Assembly: GCA_910580205.1 (NCBI GenBank)
Contig: CAJTVP010000003.1
Span: 62,001 to 126,000, forward strand
Length of the DNA: 64,000 nt
From: an uncultured Eggerthellaceae bacterium
GTDB taxonomy: Bacteria; Actinomycetota; Coriobacteriia; Coriobacteriales; Eggerthellaceae
Direction of reading: 5' to 3'
Shown one piece after another: positions 34,964 to 43,620 of this stretch. Within the stretch, counting starts at the first letter, position 1; each line of letters starts with the position of its first letter. The notes beneath the pieces are model-generated. The model saw nothing but the letters and a program-made list of their open reading frames with translations. It was not told where the DNA came from and did no database searches. A program made the translations under genes and the position numbers.

Positions 34964-36488
34964 GATCGCCTCCCAAAGAACCATCCACGCGCAAGGAGAA
35001 CGCTTCCGCGAGCTCTTCCTCTCCCACGCGCACCACCTCGCCCATGTCAGCGATCGTCCGAGCGACCTTGAGCGTGTTGATGAGCCCGCGTCCGCTGATC
35101 CCCTCCTGCTCCGCCATGCGCCCCACGAATGCATGGGCTTCCTCGTCCAGCTTGCAGGAAGCGATGACCTGGCTGGGAGATGATGTTCCATTCGCATCAT
35201 CCTTGAGCTGCGCATCCCCCTCTTTGGCTGTTCTCCAGAGCGCGAACGCGCGCGCTTTCATGACGCCTTCGCGCAATGTGGCGGAATCGGTCCCCCGCCC
35301 CGAAGAGAGGACGCTCGCCGTTGGCAACCGCTCCACATCAAGGCGGATGCTGATGCGGTCCATCAAAGGGCCGCCGATGCGGCCGTGATACTTCAGGACC
35401 TGAGAAGACGTGCACGTGCATCGGCGCTGAGCATCGCCCAGATACCCGCAAGGGCACGGATTGGAAGCCGCCACCAGCATGAACTTCGAAGGGAGACGCA
35501 CGCTCGATTCCGCGCGGGTGAGGAACACGCTCCCGCTTTCGATGGGCTGGCGCAGGCTTTGCAATGTGGAGGCATGGAACTCGCTCAGCTCGTCCAAGAA
35601 CAGAACGCCGCAGTGGGCCAACGACACCTCGCCCGGCTTGATGGGCGAGCCGCCTCCGAGGAGCCCAGCGGTGGTGGCTGAGTGATGCGGGTTCCTGAAT
35701 GGGCGATGCCCTGCCAGGATGCCATCGATGCTCTCCCCCGCCACTGAATGCACCACGGCCGCCTCCAGCATCTCTTCTTCTGTGAGCGGCGGCAAGATGG
35801 AAGCCATCCGGGATGCCAACATGGTCTTGCCAGAGCCGGGCGGCCCCATCATCAAGAGCCCATGGTTGCCCGCAGCAGCTATCTGGAATGCGCGTTTCGC
35901 GACATCATGCCCATAGATGTCTTTGTAATCCAGCCCGTCCGCAGCTTCGCAAGCGCCTGATGCGCCGCCTCTCTTGGCAAGATCCTCGAAAGGCTCTGAG
36001 CCGTGGAGCAGTCCCAGATCCTTGATGCCCAGCTGCACCAGGTCGTTGATGGGCGCTGGGCGTTGAAGAGCGCTCACGAATCGCAGGCCAAGGCGTTTCG
36101 CGCACACGGCGAACGCGAGGTCCCCGATCACGGGGCGCACCTCTCCCTGCAAGGACAGCTCCCCGACGAAGAGCTTCCCTTCCATCGCGGAGAGCGGGAT
36201 CTGGCCGGTGGCTGCGAGAATGCCCAACGCGATGGGCAGATCGAACCCGGATCCAGTCTTCTTGATGTTGCTGGGCGCCAGGTTCACGATGAACCGCCGG
36301 GAAGGCATGGCGAACCCCGATTTCTTGATGGCGGAGCGGACCCGCTCCCGCGCTTCTTGCACGGCGGTATCGGCCATCCCCACGATGGACATCCCTGGCA
36401 ATTCGCTTCCGACGGACACTTCCACGGTGACGGGCTGCGCTTCCACCCCATTCAGGCATGCGCTCTGAACTGCGCATATCCCATCCAC
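34953..36488 (-). CDS. comM: YifB/ComM family Mg-chelatase-like AAA ATPase
   Basis: Hexameric branch-migration helicase aiding integration of transforming DNA in proteobacteria. 511 aa. N-terminal Lon-like domain (VEVSVGSELPGMSIVGM), Walker A MGPPGSGKTMLA, FRNPHHSATTAGLLGGG, VLFLDELSEF (Walker B), and a zinc-binding-like NPCPCGYLGD...CTCT stretch. The C-terminal helical region ends in GISGRGLINTLKVART. Lies 1 bp after yraN and overlaps dprA, the usual yraN-comM-dprA block. Confidence 0.95.
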   Translation of the reverse strand: MDGICAVQSACLNGVEAQPVTVEVSVGSELPGMSIVGMADTAVQEARERVRSAIKKSGFAMPSRRFIVNLAPSNIKKTGSGFDLPIALGILAATGQIPLSAMEGKLFVGELSLQGEVRPVIGDLAFAVCAKRLGLRFVSALQRPAPINDLVQLGIKDLGLLHGSEPFEDLAKRGGASGACEAADGLDYKDIYGHDVAKRAFQIAAAGNHGLLMMGPPGSGKTMLASRMASILPPLTEEEMLEAAVVHSVAGESIDGILAGHRPFRNPHHSATTAGLLGGGSPIKPGEVSLAHCGVLFLDELSEFHASTLQSLRQPIESGSVFLTRAESSVRLPSKFMLVAASNPCPCGYLGDAQRRCTCTSSQVLKYHGRIGGPLMDRISIRLDVERLPTASVLSSGRGTDSATLREGVMKARAFALWRTAKEGDAQLKDDANGTSSPSQVIASCKLDEEAHAFVGRMAEQEGISGRGLINTLKVARTIADMGEVVRVGEEELAEAFSLRVDGSLGGDHGA

Positions 36489-36489
36489 C

Positions 36490-36936
36490 TCACGCCGCCG
36501 AGAAGGCGTTGATCTGATGGCGGATCATGGCCTTCTCATTTCCCATGACCACGATGGAGATGACATCGAAGCGCACGGGATAGTCGACGCTGTCATAATC
36601 AGCCAGATACGCCAATGCGATCTTCTCGTATTTGGACCGCTTCTGGGCCGTGACCGCTTCGGCCGGGAACCCATGATCGCGACCCTTGCGCGTCTTGACC
36701 TCGATGAACACGATCGCATCCTCATCTTTGGCGATGATGTCGGCTTCCCCGGCATAACAGCGCCAATTCCTCTCCAAGATCTCATAGCCCCGCCGTTCAA
36801 GGAACCGCGCCGCCGCCTGCTCCCCTCGCGCGCCGAGCGCCTTGTTGCGCTTGCCCGGTTTCGACCGCTTCGCGCCTTCTTCCTTCTCTCGGATCGAACC
36901 CGCTGCCTTTGGCCTTTCCAGAACCGTCTGCGTCAT
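36490..36936 (-). CDS. YraN family protein (UPF0102, endonuclease-like)
   Basis: Small protein with a restriction-endonuclease-like fold. 148 aa from the ATG at 36936, preceded by AAAAAGGAGG. The C-terminal domain has GARGEQAAARFLERRGYEIL, GEADIIAKDEDAIVFIEVKTRKG (Asp and ExK metal-site residues) and AEAVTAQKRSKYEKI, as in all members. A ~45-residue Lys/Glu-rich N-terminal extension is specific to this protein. Encoded between rnhB and comM as in many bacteria. Function of the family is not established. Confidence 0.93.
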   Translation of the reverse strand: MTQTVLERPKAAGSIREKEEGAKRSKPGKRNKALGARGEQAAARFLERRGYEILERNWRCYAGEADIIAKDEDAIVFIEVKTRKGRDHGFPAEAVTAQKRSKYEKIALAYLADYDSVDYPVRFDVISIVVMGNEKAMIRHQINAFSAA

Positions 36937-37203
36937 GAATCCTCCTTTTTCGATGATCTCGAACTTAAGGGGTCCATTCGTCAGATCCATGGAAGCTTTT
37001 CATCAGTTCCGTTGCGCTCATTGATCGCGTTTCCACCAAGACCGTTGCCGAAGTTGATCGCGCTTCTTTCCGTGGAGCATCGGATGATGGCGAAAGCTCG
37101 GGAGGAGATCGGACGCGTTTTCATCAAAGATCGCATCCAGGATGGGGCGCGCTTCGCCTTGCGAATCAGCGCAGCAGCAGGAGAACGAGGACGATGGCGC
37201 TTG
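36937..37203 (-). other. Spacer with in-frame open stretch after rnhB stop
   Basis: 267 bp between rnhB and yraN. Directly after the rnhB TAG the same reading frame stays open for 61 codons to a TGA at 37018-37020, with a polar, Arg-rich end (HGKKRDQLRQRSWWKRDQ). No start codon with a ribosome site serves it, so it is not called as a gene. The 3' part holds the yraN Shine-Dalgarno. No terminator or known RNA was recognised. Confidence 0.4.
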
Positions 37204-37974
37204 CTAGAGCTTCGTGCAAAAGGTCTTTCGATGGATGGTGGACAGCCCAAGCCGCCTCACCGCGCCGATGTGGGAAACGGAGCCATAGCCTTTGTGGAAA
37301 GCGAAGCCGTAGCCTGGATGCAGCTGATCCATCTCCACCATCAAGGCGTCCCGCGCCACCTTGGCGATGACCGAAGCAGCCGCGATGGAGGCGCACCGAG
37401 CATCTCCTTTGATCACGTTCACCTCGCGCTCATCGAAATGCAGCGGATTGCCATCCACGAGCACGATGTCAGGGTGGACGCCCTGGGCCTCCACCTGCGC
37501 CAAGACTCCGGAGAACGCCATCTTGAGGCAAGCGGCCATCCCGCGCTCGTCTATCAGCTGCGGCTCCACGTAGAACACCCCATGTGCGCACGCGCTCTCT
37601 TCGATGCGGACGGCCACCTCTTCGCGCGCGGAAGGGCTGAGCTTCTTGGAATCATCCAGCCGCTCCACCATCATCTTCTCCGGATCGAAGATCACCGCGC
37701 CCACCGCCAAAGGACCGGCGATCGCGCCCCTCCCCACTTCATCCAATCCGCAGATGACCGAAGCGCCCCTCTCTTGCGCCAGCTCCCGCTCGAACCCGTA
37801 GAGCGCTGAGAGCCTCTCCTGCTCACGAGCGGCCACTGCGACCCTGCGACGAGCCCGCGCCAACGCTTCGCGCACCCCTTTGCGCGCGTCTGAAGCGCAT
37901 TCTTCTTCCAGCTTCGCCAGCTCCTCAGCATCAGCGGATGCGATGCGCTCTTTCATCTGGATGACGGATGCCAC
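37204..37974 (-). CDS. rnhB: Ribonuclease HII
   Basis: Cleaves RNA in RNA-DNA hybrids and removes misincorporated ribonucleotides. 257 aa from a GTG at 37974, with GGAGG 11 bp upstream. An in-frame ATG at 38013 was rejected because it lies inside the terminator hairpin of rplS. About 70 residues of charged helical extension precede the catalytic domain. Motifs CGLDEVGRGAIAGP (catalytic Asp-Glu), DSKKLSP, VDGNPLHF (Asp) and the C-terminal HRKTF are intact. Confidence 0.93.
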   Translation of the reverse strand: MASVIQMKERIASADAEELAKLEEECASDARKGVREALARARRRVAVAAREQERLSALYGFERELAQERGASVICGLDEVGRGAIAGPLAVGAVIFDPEKMMVERLDDSKKLSPSAREEVAVRIEESACAHGVFYVEPQLIDERGMAACLKMAFSGVLAQVEAQGVHPDIVLVDGNPLHFDEREVNVIKGDARCASIAAASVIAKVARDALMVEMDQLHPGYGFAFHKGYGSVSHIGAVRRLGLSTIHRKTFCTKL

Positions 37975-37996
37975 CGTGCTTTCGCCCTCCCTGCAT

Positions 37997-38023
37997 AAAA
38001 AAGAACCCGGCAAGCGGGTTCTT
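37997..38023 (-). terminator. Intrinsic terminator after rplS
   Basis: Perfect 9-bp stem AAGAACCCG (38001-38009) / CGGGTTCTT (38015-38023) with a 5-nt loop. On the minus strand it is followed by a run of T residues (A-tract at 37997-38002). It lies between rplS and rnhB and separates the two transcription units. Confidence 0.9.
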
Positions 38024-38048
38024 CAATAGATCCGGTGATGAGCGCGTC

Positions 38049-38396
38049 CTACTGGAACGCCTTCTCCTTGATCTTGGCGGCCTTGCCCACCTTGTTGCGG
38101 AGATAGTACAGCTTCGCACGACGGACCTGGCCGCGGCGCGTCACCTCGATCTTCTCGATCTTGGGGGAGTTGACCGGGAACGTGCGCTCCACGCCCACAG
38201 AGAAGCTCACCTTGCGAACGGTGAACGTCTCACGGGAGGACTCGCCATGGCGGCGGATGACGTCACCTTGGAACACCTGGATCCTCTCACGGTTGCCCTC
38301 GGTGATGCGATAGTGCACCTTCACGTTGTCGCCCGGCTGGAAGTCAGGAACGTCCTGCTTGATGTCCTGCGTTTCAATAGCGCGAATGATATCCAT
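38049..38396 (-). CDS. rplS: 50S ribosomal protein L19
   Basis: Ribosomal protein at the 30S-50S interface. 115 aa from the ATG at 38396, the usual length; an in-frame ATG four codons upstream is less typical. [28 protein letters not shown] and [21 protein letters not shown] are characteristic. Followed by an intrinsic terminator; 146 bp separates it from the MetRS-like gene, so it probably has its own promoter. Confidence 0.96.
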   Translation of the reverse strand: MDIIRAIETQDIKQDVPDFQPGDNVKVHYRITEGNRERIQVFQGDVIRRHGESSRETFTVRKVSFSVGVERTFPVNSPKIEKIEVTRRGQVRRAKLYYLRNKVGKAAKIKEKAFQ

Positions 38397-38542
38397 TTCA
38401 AACCCCACTCGTATCGAACAAAAGCTTTTTCGTTTCTTTCCGCATTACAGCGCGATTTGCAAGTATAACGCTGCCCATCACGGTTTGCAACGGAAGATTC
38501 CGCCATTCCCGCAAAAGGCCCTTCGGATGCGGAAGCCCGGAT

Positions 38543-40582
38543 CTAGAACTGGCTCTCATGCTTGCGGAAGAAGTCGAATCGCGGCGGCAGCTCGCGCACT
38601 TCATGCTCCCCTGCGTCTATCTCCCCTGCATGGCAGAGCTCTTCATTGCTGTTGAAATCATAGGTCCAGCTGAAGAAGTCTTCCGGCGCGAAGTCCAGAT
38701 AATCGCAGATGGTCTCGCAGCCCTTCGGCACCACCGGGTGCATCATGAGCGTGCAGATGCGCAAGAGGTAGAATGAATCCAACAGCACCTGACGGCGCAT
38801 CTCCGTTGCCTCCGGCCTTCCCTCTTCCTCCGCCTGCGCAGCCTCCTTGATGCCGTCAGCCCAATGCTTGTTCGCGAAGCGGATGAATTCATCAGCCAGC
38901 TGCATCACGGAATGGAACTCGAAGGAATGCATCATCCGCTCGTAGCTCGCCAGCGCCTCCTTGGCCCGCGCCTCCACTTCTGGAGCCGGCTCTCCCAGAG
39001 GCATGGCGCCACCATGCTTCGCCGCTTCATAGAAGCAGCTGCGCGCGAGCCGGTTGAACACGTTGGTGAGCAGCGCTCCCTCCTTGAGCACCGGGTCAGA
39101 GACGCGCTTGTCCGCTCTCTGCTCATCGGTGAGCGCAGGATCGAAGGGCTTCGGCTTGAAGCCGACCGAACGCTGCCCCAGCCCCAGGGCCAGGAAGTGA
39201 GCTCGCAGCTGTTCGGGCGTGTAATGCTCCAGAAGCTCTTCGCCGGTGGGCGGCTTGACATCCCCCGAAGAGGAAGCCTTCGTCTTGCCGAAGAGCAGGT
39301 GATGGTTCGCGATGAGCGTGGTCTGGCGCAGGGGCTTCGCATCCGGGCCGCCGAACACGCCGCGCTTGCCGAGCGCTTCCCAGATGGCCGGCTGCGCCAC
39401 GCCATAGAAGTAGATGTTGTCCTGTCCGATGAACTGATAGACCTGCGCCTCGTCCGAGCACCAGAAATCCCGCCAGGTGTTGCGCGGGAGCGCCAGCTCG
39501 TCGTTGAGAGCGATGGTGAACGAGATGGGCGCCCAGAGCGATTCGGGCCAGCACCAGACGGTGAGGTCCTCCACGCCATCCAGCACCGGCGCGCGCACGC
39601 CCCATTCGATCGAGCCGGTGATCCGGAACGGGACGAGGGTCTTGGACGTGCGGAACCGGATGTCCGCCTCCTCCAGGGCCGCCTTCGCCACATCCCTGTC
39701 AGCGATGCTCTCGAATTGCAGCTCGAAGCTGTGCTTGCCCTTCTCCGCCTCCGTGAAGGTGTGCGCGGGCAGCTGATCGGCCAAGAGCAGATAGGCGTCC
39801 ATGCACTCGTTCTTCACGAAGATGACCGGAGGGGCCAGAAACTCGTCAACGGATTTGGCCACCACCGGGCGCGTCTGCCCGTCCTGCCGCCACGCCTCCA
39901 CGAGGCCCTTCAAGAACGTGGAGAAGGCGGGCAGGTCGAAATACCAGTTCTTCACCGGGCGCATCTCAGGCACCGTGCCGGTGATGGAGGAGCGCGGGTT
40001 CGGCAAGTCCGCCGGCGCATAGCTGTGCCCCAGGTCGCACTCGTCCGCATAGGCGTGCTCCGCCTTGCACCCCGCCACCGGGCAATGAGACCCTTGCACC
40101 TGCCGCCCGTTCAGAAACGTGTTCGCCTGCTCATCGAAGAACTGCATGGTCTCTTCCAAATGGAGGTAGCCCTGCTCATAGAGCCCTTCGATCAGCACCT
40201 CCGACAGGGTTTGATGGACGTCTTTGCAACGCCCGATGCCGCTGCCTTCGAAGATGTCCAAGCTCACGTCGAACGCGTCCAGAGTCTCTTTCTGGCGGAT
40301 ATGGTTGCCCATCACGTACTCTTCGATGGTGCCTGAGAACGTTCCGGCTTCCACCGCCTTGCGGTACCCCTCGTTGATGGGAGAGCCGAAACAATCCGTG
40401 CCGGACACGAATCGGACGTTCTCAGCCCCGATCCTATCCCGCAAGAAGCGCGCGAACACGTCCGCGGGGATGAACACGCCGCCGATGTGCCCGAAGTGCA
40501 ACGGCTTGTTGCCATAGGGCATCCCGGCGGTCACCACCGCCCGTTTCGGCCAGACCAGATCAGAATCATATGAATGGCTCAT
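38543..40582 (-). CDS. Divergent methionyl-tRNA synthetase-like class I tRNA ligase
   Basis: Class I synthetase fold related to MetG. 679 aa. PYGNKPLHFGHIGG (HIGH region at 31-34), FVSGTDCFGSP, a Cys cluster C167/C172/C182 in the knuckle region and FIGQDNIYFYGVAQPAI align with MetRS. The KMSKS loop reads GKTKASSSG (residues 432-440), and the usual YVWFDA segment reads TVWCWPESLWAP. An ~80-residue insertion lies at about 245-325. It may be the housekeeping MetRS or a paralogue with altered activity; no other MetRS is in the window. Downstream of sppA by 48 bp. Confidence 0.8.
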   Translation of the reverse strand: MSHSYDSDLVWPKRAVVTAGMPYGNKPLHFGHIGGVFIPADVFARFLRDRIGAENVRFVSGTDCFGSPINEGYRKAVEAGTFSGTIEEYVMGNHIRQKETLDAFDVSLDIFEGSGIGRCKDVHQTLSEVLIEGLYEQGYLHLEETMQFFDEQANTFLNGRQVQGSHCPVAGCKAEHAYADECDLGHSYAPADLPNPRSSITGTVPEMRPVKNWYFDLPAFSTFLKGLVEAWRQDGQTRPVVAKSVDEFLAPPVIFVKNECMDAYLLLADQLPAHTFTEAEKGKHSFELQFESIADRDVAKAALEEADIRFRTSKTLVPFRITGSIEWGVRAPVLDGVEDLTVWCWPESLWAPISFTIALNDELALPRNTWRDFWCSDEAQVYQFIGQDNIYFYGVAQPAIWEALGKRGVFGGPDAKPLRQTTLIANHHLLFGKTKASSSGDVKPPTGEELLEHYTPEQLRAHFLALGLGQRSVGFKPKPFDPALTDEQRADKRVSDPVLKEGALLTNVFNRLARSCFYEAAKHGGAMPLGEPAPEVEARAKEALASYERMMHSFEFHSVMQLADEFIRFANKHWADGIKEAAQAEEEGRPEATEMRRQVLLDSFYLLRICTLMMHPVVPKGCETICDYLDFAPEDFFSWTYDFNSNEELCHAGEIDAGEHEVRELPPRFDFFRKHESQF

Positions 40583-40630
40583 GAGCTGCCTTCCATGCCT
40601 CTCTCGAACGTTCCGTCGCGATGCTCCGCT

Positions 40631-41707
40631 CTAATGCGCCAGGAGCGCAGGAGCCTCCACCTGGGAGAGCTTGGATCGCCCCAGAAGATCGAGCAGCGTG
40701 CTCAATGAAGAAGCAGAGCTCTCGTAGCTGATCGTGGGCAGAGCCTCACCGTATCCCGCCATGGAAGAGATGCACTCCAGCGCATCATCGAAGTACCCGA
40801 TCTCATCCGCCAGGCCCTCCTCGACCGCCTGAGTGCCAGTGTAGGGAAGGCCGTTGGCGAGTTCACGGACGCGATCGACGTCCATGCCGCGCCCTTCGGC
40901 GACGGTGTTGATGAAGTCCTCGTCGATCTCATCCACCATCTTCTGATACCACGCGCGCTCCTCTTCCGTGAGAGGGCGGTTGCCCGCGCCAGCGTCCTTG
41001 GATTTTGAGGAGACGATGTTGTCGATGTCGATGCCCAGCTTCTCATACAGGCCGGACAGGTCAGTCACCTGCAAGATCACGCCGATGGCGCCGATGGACG
41101 TGGTCTTCGCGCAGAAGATGCGATCCGCTTGGCTTGAGATCTCATAGGCCGCAGAGGCGTTCGTGGCCTCCGACACCACGACGATGGGCTTGGGGAACTG
41201 GGCGACCAGGTTCGCCATCTCCTCTCCCGCCGTGGCGGTGCCGCCCCCTGAGTTCACGCGCAGGATGACGCCCTCGACCATGCCGTCCTCTGCAGCGTTC
41301 TCAAGCCTCCACTTGAGGCCTGACGGGCTGGAGGCGGATCCGTCATAGTCGATGACGGAGTCTATGTCTATGACCGCGATGGAAGGCGTGGTGGCGAAGA
41401 CAGGAGCATCATCCCCTCTGATCTCATCCATGACGCCGCCCACGCTCGACACCACGTTCGAGCAGGACATAGCGAGAAGCGCGATCAGAGCCAGGATGCA
41501 CAGCGTGATGATGATCGGAGCCTTGCTCCGCTTGGCGGCACCGCCTCCATTGCCGTTGCCGGACGTCGAAGCTCCTCCTGTGACCGGCGTCCTCACGCCG
41601 CCGAAACCATCAACGCCCCCTTCAGATGCCTGCCCGATCAAGGGCTCTCCCGTCCGAGGGTCGCGCGCAGCGTAGGCGCGCGCGTAATCGTCAGATGATG
41701 CAGTCAT
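40631..41707 (-). CDS. sppA: Signal peptide peptidase SppA
   Basis: Membrane-anchored serine protease of family S49 digesting released signal peptides. 358 aa. Cytoplasmic Gly/Asn-rich N-terminus (about 1-60), a single membrane segment at 64-81, then the protease domain: VILRVNSGGG, Ser185 in ATNASAAYE as nucleophile and Lys237 in SSKSKDAG as general base, 52 residues apart as in B. subtilis SppA. Start ATG 41707 follows GGAAGG. Twenty bp downstream of rho. Confidence 0.94.
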   Translation of the reverse strand: MTASSDDYARAYAARDPRTGEPLIGQASEGGVDGFGGVRTPVTGGASTSGNGNGGGAAKRSKAPIIITLCILALIALLAMSCSNVVSSVGGVMDEIRGDDAPVFATTPSIAVIDIDSVIDYDGSASSPSGLKWRLENAAEDGMVEGVILRVNSGGGTATAGEEMANLVAQFPKPIVVVSEATNASAAYEISSQADRIFCAKTTSIGAIGVILQVTDLSGLYEKLGIDIDNIVSSKSKDAGAGNRPLTEEERAWYQKMVDEIDEDFINTVAEGRGMDVDRVRELANGLPYTGTQAVEEGLADEIGYFDDALECISSMAGYGEALPTISYESSASSLSTLLDLLGRSKLSQVEAPALLAH

Positions 41708-41727
41708 CGCATTGCCTTCCCGGAAGC

Positions 41728-43620
41728 CTAGAGCTCCGCGTTCTCGTCGAAGCGGCTCTGGTTCTGCGCGCGCTTCGCCGTGCGCAGGATGAACTCCTGG
41801 TTCGTCTCAGTCCGCTTGAGGGATTTGATCAGCATGTCCATGGATTTCTCGGTGTTGTTCATGTTCGCCAAGATGCGGCGCACCGCCCAGATGAGCGGCG
41901 CTTCCTGGCCGTCAAGGAGCAGGTCTTCCTTGCGCGTGCCCGATGAGATGGGGTCGATGGCTGGGAAGATGCGCCGGTCAGCCAGGTTGCGATCGAGCCG
42001 GAGCTCCATGTTGCCCGTGCCCTTGAACTCTTCGAAGATGACCTCGTCCATCTTGGAGCCCGTGTCCACCAAGGCGCTGGCCAGAATGGTGAGCGACCCG
42101 CCCCCTTCGATGTTGCGCGCCGCGCCCAAGAAGCGCTTGGGCGGGTAGAGCGCCGTGGAGTCAACGCCGCCGGACAGGATGCGCCCGCTGGCTGGTTGCG
42201 CCAAGTTGTAGGCGCGCGCCAGACGCGTGATGGAGTCCAAGAGGATGACCACGTCTTCACCCTGCTCCACCAGCCGCTTCGCGCGCTCTATCACCAGCTC
42301 CGCCACCGCGATGTGGTTGTCGGAGGGCATGTCGAACGTTGAGGAGATGACCTCGCCATGGATGGAGCGCTCCATGTCCGTGACCTCTTCAGGGCGCTCA
42401 TCCACGAGCAGGCACATGAGATGCACTTCAGGATTGTTGGCATGGATGGCCGCTGCGATGTCCTTGAGCACCGTGGTCTTGCCCGCCTTCGGCGGCGAGA
42501 CGATGAGCCCGCGCTGACCCTTGCCGATGGGCGCCACCAGATCGATCACGCGCGCCGTGAGCGTGTCTTTGCCATGCTCCATCTCAAGGCGCTCGTCCGG
42601 GAAGATGGGCGTGAGCTCAGAGAACTTCGGACGGCTGGAGATCTCATCGATCGGCGTGCCGTTCACGCTGCTCACCTTCTGGATGGCCGGGAACTTCTCG
42701 CCCTCCCGGGCCGGGCGCGTCTGCCCCGCCACCATGTCTCCTTTGCGCAGGCCGTTGCGGCGGATGGTGGACAGGCCCACGTACACGTCCTGCTCGCTGG
42801 GCAGATATCCCTTGGTGCGCAAAAAGCCGTAGCCGTCCTGCAGGATGTCCAGGATGCCCTCAACTTCGATGAAGCCCTCAGCGATGCACACGGCCTCATA
42901 GATGGCGTCCACCATCTCCGCCTTGCGCATGCCGGAAGCATCTATGTTGTGCTCAGCCGCCTTTTCGCGCAGCTCCGGGAGCTTGCACGCTTCCAGCTCC
43001 TCTTTGCTGATGCTGGGCGCGTATTCCCGCTGCTGGCGTCCGTTGCGCTCGCGGCGCGTGCGGTGCTGGTTGTTGCGGTTGCTCCCGTGGCGGTTGTTGC
43101 GGTTGTTGCCATTGTTGTTGCGGTCTGAGGCCTGGCCGTTCGCCTCCCCTGCGCGCTGGCGGGGACGGCGCGTCTCCGCAGCGGGTTCGCGCTTGTCCGC
43201 ATCCTGCTCAGCGCTGGCAGCCTCCACCTTCGCTGACGGCTCTTCAGCATCCTTGGCAGCGGGCGCTTCCTTGCTCTCCGATGCCTCAGCCGCTTCCGGC
43301 TCTTTCACCTTGCGCGGACGGCCCGGGCGGCGCTTGGGCTTCTCCTCCGCCGCATCAGCGCCAGCGGCCTCTTCCGCCTTCGGGGCCGCATCCTCTTCAG
43401 GCAACGGGTTCTTCCGAGGGCGGCCTGGACGGCGTTTCGGCTTCTCCTCCGCCGCTGCATCGCCGGAACCATCGGCGGCTTTCTCTTCGCTCGCGATGGC
43501 CGCAGGCTCGGCATCCGCCGCTGCCGCCGTCTTCCTCGTGCGCTTGGCAGGCGTCTTCTTCGGCGCCTCGGCCTCAACGGCTTCCACTGCGGCTTCTGTC
43601 TTCTCTTCGGTTGCTGCCAT
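41728..43620 (-). CDS. rho: Transcription termination factor Rho with AT-hook and Asn/Arg-rich N-terminus
   Basis: Hexameric RNA helicase ending transcription. 630 aa against ~420 in E. coli. Residues 1-210 are an Ala/Glu/Lys-rich tail with two AT-hook-like RRPGRPRK motifs (63-70, 97-104), then an Asn/Arg-rich segment (about 165-200). Conserved core: Rho_N (KLPELREKAAEHNI), RNA-binding domain (YGFLRTKGYLPSEQDVYVG), Walker A PPKAGKT, LVDERPEEVTDM and the bicyclomycin-region GGSLTILASALVDTGS. Inserted N-termini are usual in Actinobacteria; paired AT-hooks are less so. Starts directly after the transaldolase gene. Confidence 0.96.
   Translation of the reverse strand: MAATEEKTEAAVEAVEAEAPKKTPAKRTRKTAAAADAEPAAIASEEKAADGSGDAAAEEKPKRRPGRPRKNPLPEEDAAPKAEEAAGADAAEEKPKRRPGRPRKVKEPEAAEASESKEAPAAKDAEEPSAKVEAASAEQDADKREPAAETRRPRQRAGEANGQASDRNNNGNNRNNRHGSNRNNQHRTRRERNGRQQREYAPSISKEELEACKLPELREKAAEHNIDASGMRKAEMVDAIYEAVCIAEGFIEVEGILDILQDGYGFLRTKGYLPSEQDVYVGLSTIRRNGLRKGDMVAGQTRPAREGEKFPAIQKVSSVNGTPIDEISSRPKFSELTPIFPDERLEMEHGKDTLTARVIDLVAPIGKGQRGLIVSPPKAGKTTVLKDIAAAIHANNPEVHLMCLLVDERPEEVTDMERSIHGEVISSTFDMPSDNHIAVAELVIERAKRLVEQGEDVVILLDSITRLARAYNLAQPASGRILSGGVDSTALYPPKRFLGAARNIEGGGSLTILASALVDTGSKMDEVIFEEFKGTGNMELRLDRNLADRRIFPAIDPISSGTRKEDLLLDGQEAPLIWAVRRILANMNNTEKSMDMLIKSLKRTETNQEFILRTAKRAQNQSRFDENAEL

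Noticed and set aside
36981..37250. 89-codon minus-strand frame between rnhB and yraN
   Set aside because: It overlaps the rnhB 3' end out of frame, has Arg/Ser-rich composition and no Shine-Dalgarno.
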